Origin: Chromera velia
Taxonomy: Eukaryota; Sar; Chromeraceae
Assembly: GCA_018398765.1 (NCBI GenBank)
Contig: JAHBMJ010002277.1
Coordinates: forward strand, 1-20,638
Length of the DNA: 20,638 bases
Direction: 5' to 3'
A program made the position numbers and the translations under genes. Positions within the stretch are counted from its first letter, which is position 1, and each line of letters opens with the position of its first letter. Below the pieces are notes generated by a model. The model saw only the letters and a program-made list of their open reading frames with translations. It was not told the origin of the DNA and made no database searches. Shown piece after piece: positions 18,601-20,638 of the stretch.

Positions 18601-20471
18601 GTGAAGGCTGCATCATGTGTGGACGGCCCGGGTCAGTGTTGCATCAATCAAATGTGTTGACCGATCGGTGCATTCTCGTTCTCCTCTCCATCGATCCTGC
18701 CTGCAGGCTCTAGAGGAGGCAAAGGCGAAATCGAACGGGAACGTGCAGGTCTGTCTGTCTGTCTGTCTCCAAGATTGTCGGGGAATCGAGTGAGGCTCCA
18801 TGGTGTTGTTGGGGTCATTGAAAGAGAAAAGTGAGGATACGTAGTGATAGACAGACAAGCAAAGGTATGCAAGAAAGGAAAACCGATCGACGAATTGATA
18901 GTCTGGTCAGTGACGCAAGTCTAGGGGAGGGGATTGACGAAGAAGCGAAGGGGGAACAGAGAAGGGGTTTCCCCTTTGACTGCCAGGCGGTGTGTGGTAA
19001 ATCCGCGACCGGTTGTGCATCTTCAATCACTTGGGTACGCTCTCTCCCTCGCTCCCCCGGAGATTTTCTGTCCCCCTCAGTTTTTGTCTTCATGATTTCG
19101 CTTGCTTTCTACATCCGCGTACTCGGTAAATTGGAATTATCCTTCTCTTCTTGTCTGTATGAATGTGAATGTGCAGATTCGGTACGAGCACTACAACAAG
19201 ACTTTCCAAATCAAAGAGGGGTCTATGACGGCTGCAGCGATTGACGACGAACTCTGCGTGAGCTTTGTGATGCCCAAATGCAAAATCCACCTCTCAAAGG
19301 CAACCCCTGCAGAGTGGGCACAGGCAATTCAGGAAGAAAGGGTGAGTAAGTGGCGCTTCTCCTGTATTCTTTTTGCCCGGACTCATCTAGACTGAAATCC
19401 GTAAATGGACCTGTAGAGAGACCACAATATTTCTGTCTTTTCTCATCGTGGGGGGGAGTTGAAGGAATAGCGCACTTCAGAGAGGTGGACATCCATTTGT
19501 GGCTCTGTATCGTGCCATTGGGTTCCTTCGTGTTCTTTTCGGTTCTTTTTTGCTTTACATACACTATCATAAATGCCTGCTTTTTTCCCGCAACAATACT
19601 ATTGATTGATTTGCATACCCCGCCCGTCTGTCTATCTATCTGTCGGTCTCCCTGCCTGTACATGAAGAAAAGAAGGGAGGAGAAGAAACATGCATTTTGT
19701 TTCTCTGCCTGTCTGCCTGTCTGACTGTCTGCCTGTCTCCCTGTCTGCCTTTCCGTCTGTCTGTGTGCAGGCTCTGGAGTACCTGCCCGAGATGCCTGAG
19801 GGAACATTCCATGGCCTTGAGGTCCGTCAAAAAAGATTGAGGAAATCTTCCGACCATGCAGAAATCCCGAGCTTTCCCCTTCATGCACTTGGCTCTCACC
19901 CGCGAAAAAAAAAATACACACAACAGCAGCCCGTTCTACGGAAAATTCGATCAACACGCTTGATCTCCTCCTGCCACCCAGTCACTGAAGAAGGAGACCA
20001 GGAGGACATGCGTTTGTTGCCGCATCACAGATTTGTTCAGATGTCTCCGCGGTCATTTTGAGTTTCGATGGAAGCTTCGAGTTCAATATGAAGCTTTTCG
20101 TGGTATCCTTTCACCGCACTGGTTTTTGTTCGCGTCATGAAAGAGGTCCCTGCGTGGTGGTGTCGAACCGTGGTTGCGTCAAGACGATGCTCAGCCGAAG
20201 AATGGGCGGAGGCTTTCGGGAGAGAAGTCGGAATAACCGCTGTGGACATCAGTGTCTTGGTGTCAAGGTTTCTGTGTCTACTTGTCAATGAATGGACGCA
20301 TTATGATCTTGTGCATCTGTGTGGTATCACGTGACGTCTAAATTGTGAGCCTGTGTGCAGACGGGGCAAGAATACTTCGTGTATGTGGAGGAAGACAAGG
20401 CAGAATCCAAAAAGGCGTTCGAAGAGAACAAAAAGAAATGGCAAAAGGCAAAGGACGAGGAGAAATTGAAG
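15583..20471 (+). CDS. Gene B: tandem SH3-like repeats plus coiled coil, 3' end possibly outside window
   Basis: Plus-strand gene with 11 visible exons whose phases all agree: 15583-15663, 15947-16019, 16448-16509, 16833-16958, 17269-17341, 17578-17780, 18090-18137, 18707-18748, 19177-19341, 19771-19821, 20361-20471. About 345 residues are visible. Two copies of a module (VDPKLK...TWRVR, then NAG..E.LEKKGDW, then GWS..KAGGVTAL) resemble SH3b-type folds in pattern (conserved VR near the start, NAG turn, DW, GW). A Glu/Lys/Ala/Gln coiled coil follows, then a region with a Tyr/Trp-rich pattern and a second charged helix. I infer a cytoplasmic or cytoskeletal adaptor, with low certainty. The gene either stops at TAG 20478-20480 or continues beyond the window through a GC donor. 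Confidence 0.85.
15947..16019 (+). CDS. Gene B exon 2: middle of SH3-like repeat 1
   Basis: 73 nt, acceptor GTCTGCGCAG, encoding VAVLNAGEEIEELEKKGDWV then KHAK and one base. Donor AAAG|GTCCGC. It is the same length and phase as exon 5 and about half identical to it, which fixes both boundaries despite the odd donor. Confidence 0.85.
16448..16509 (+). CDS. Gene B exon 3: end of SH3-like repeat 1
   Basis: 62 nt after acceptor GTTCTGCAG, encoding (G)WSMVKAGGVTALLPVQYSS and K, to donor AAG|GTCCGA in phase 0. The first 12 residues align with exon 6 (WSIIKAGGVTAL). Confidence 0.85.
16833..16958 (+). CDS. Gene B exon 4: linker and start of SH3-like repeat 2
   Basis: 42 codons, phase 0 to 0, acceptor CTCTCCCTGCAG and donor CAG|GTGCGC. 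A Pro/Ala linker with a basic patch (GQEAPPPAARASKKRREYLQ) leads into VDPKLKVETWRVRSKPDTSA and QQ. Confidence 0.9.
17269..17341 (+). CDS. Gene B exon 5: middle of SH3-like repeat 2
   Basis: 73 nt after GTTCTCTCCAG, encoding VGLVNAGDVLEVLEKKGDWI, then RHHA and one base. Donor GCCG|GTGAGG. The frame past the donor is open for a while (Cys-rich) but would lose the match to repeat 1. Confidence 0.9.
17578..17780 (+). CDS. Gene B exon 6: end of SH3-like repeat 2 and coiled coil
   Basis: 203 nt after TATCTAACAG. It encodes (G)WSIIKAGGVTALIRLSPP, then a 50-residue helix starting SLEEKEEMEKAAAEAEAQQQ and ending QEQETRE. Donor GAG|GTCGGC, phase 0. The Glu/Lys/Ala/Gln heptad-like run predicts a coiled coil. 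Confidence 0.9.
18090..18137 (+). CDS. Gene B exon 7: coiled coil continued
   Basis: 16 codons (AEERERKKKEEEERKK), phase 0 to 0, between TCGATTGCAG and AAG|GTGAGT. It extends the helix of exon 6. Confidence 0.85.
18707..18748 (+). CDS. Gene B exon 8: end of coiled coil
   Basis: 14 codons (ALEEAKAKSNGNVQ), phase 0 to 0, after CCTGCCTGCAG. The donor CAG|GTCTGT is immediately repeated as (GTCT)n for about 20 nt. The SNGN turn ends the helix. Confidence 0.75.
18749..18770. repeat. (GTCT)n starting at the exon 8 donor of gene B
   Basis: About five GTCT units begin exactly at the intron's first base, so the donor hexamer GTCTGT is repeated every 4 bp. Confidence 0.9.
19177..19341 (+). CDS. Gene B exon 9: C-terminal folded region
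   Basis: 55 codons, phase 0 to 0, between GAATGTGCAG and AGG|GTGAGT. It reads IRYEHYNKTFQIKEGSMTAA, AIDDELCVSFVMPKCKIHLS and KATPAEWAQAIQEER. Strand-like segments followed by a Trp-containing helix resemble the C-terminal half of a PH-like fold, but the N-terminal half is missing, so I do not assign it. Confidence 0.85.
19623..19770. repeat. CTGT/GCCT-rich arrays before exon 10 of gene B
   Basis: Two imperfect arrays of CTGTCTGC-type units (about 19626-19655 and 19706-19768) form the pyrimidine tract leading into the GTGTGCAG acceptor. Confidence 0.85.
19771..19821 (+). CDS. Gene B exon 10
   Basis: 17 codons (ALEYLPEMPEGTFHGLE), phase 0 to 0. The acceptor tract is a long CTGT/GCCT repeat ending GTGTGCAG; the donor is GAG|GTCCGT. 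The join to exon 11 (FHGLE|TGQEYFVYV) reads smoothly. Confidence 0.75.
20361..20471 (+). CDS. Gene B exon 11: charged helix, last visible
   Basis: 37 codons after CTGTGTGCAG: TGQEYFVYVEEDKAESKKAF, then a Lys/Glu helix (EENKKKWQKAKDEEKLK). It ends at AAG followed by GCAAGT and TAG. Either this is a GC donor with the intron leaving the window, or two more codons (Ala-Ser) and the TAG at 20478-20480 end the gene. The pyrimidine-rich DNA that follows (20500-20638) fits an intron running to an acceptor outside the window. Confidence 0.75.
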
Positions 20472-20638
20472 GCAAGTTAGACTTACGCGTTTCTGCACCC
20501 ACTTGTCTCCCTCTTCCTGTAACCCACCCACCCCCATCCTCCAACCCCTCACCCTCTCCCCCTCTGTCTCCCTGATTCCGGTCTCCCCTCCAAAGTGTGT
20601 GTGCGCGTCTCTCTCTTTCTCTCTCTCCCTCTTTCTCT

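Noticed and set aside
18540..18660. Cys-rich frame with CIMCGRPG, resembling the end of a RanBP2-type zinc finger, after a strong acceptor in gene B intron 7
   Set aside because: The Trp and Asn of that finger are absent, the spacing is wrong, and the frame does not match the phase-0 exons on either side.
19981..20270. Possible extra exons in gene B intron 10 (FEFRWKLRVQYEAFR and CSAEEWAEAFGREVG), recalling the end of a PH-like domain
   Set aside because: They need a 41-nt intron to connect, and exons 10 and 11 join well without them; the resemblance to exon 9 (ATPAEWAQAIQEE) is short. It is worth checking against transcripts but is not called.

Overview
The window is eukaryotic nuclear DNA. 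Coding sequence is split into many short exons that can only be joined through GT...AG introns. The introns have pyrimidine tracts ending in TGCAG or TTCAG and are rich in simple repeats, and no operons, Shine-Dalgarno sites or long uninterrupted gene strings are present. Base composition is intermediate. The Ser/Pro/Gly-rich proteins and microsatellite-rich introns would suit an alveolate alga such as a chromerid, but that is an inference from style, not from a diagnostic gene. All exon models below were built by hand from reading frame, splice motifs and phase.

Three transcription units are visible. (1) Gene C, minus strand, occupies about 1350 down to 400 or lower. It has one clear exon (1348-601), a probable second exon (564-415) and an unresolved 3' end. 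(2) Gene A, minus strand, runs from an ATG at 14820 to a stop at 3302. It has about 19 exons in 11.5 kb and encodes roughly 2,130 residues: a long disordered N-terminus, a folded-looking core, and a 623-residue Ser/Pro/Glu-rich C-terminal exon. I do not recognise its family. (3) Gene B, plus strand, starts at 15583, diverges from gene A, and runs to 20471 or beyond the window. Its product has two tandem SH3-like repeats, a Glu/Lys/Ala coiled coil, and a C-terminal region I do not recognise.

Between genes C and A lies about 1.95 kb without a supported gene; it is partly AT-rich and holds one small GC-rich island. Between genes A and B is a 762-bp divergent promoter region with a strong interrupted palindrome and GCATGC motifs.

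The most unusual signals concern splicing. More than half of the inferred 5' splice sites in both genes, on both strands, read GTCNG (often GTCCGT) rather than GTRAG, while G at +5 is almost always kept. Several tandem repeats (TCAG, CTGT) begin exactly at exon/intron junctions and regenerate the donor hexamer in each unit. One donor appears to be GC (AG|GCAAGT). The two SH3-like repeats of gene B share intron positions, phases and a 73-nt exon length, recording an intron-containing internal duplication. No tRNA, rRNA, CRISPR array, transposase or viral gene was found.
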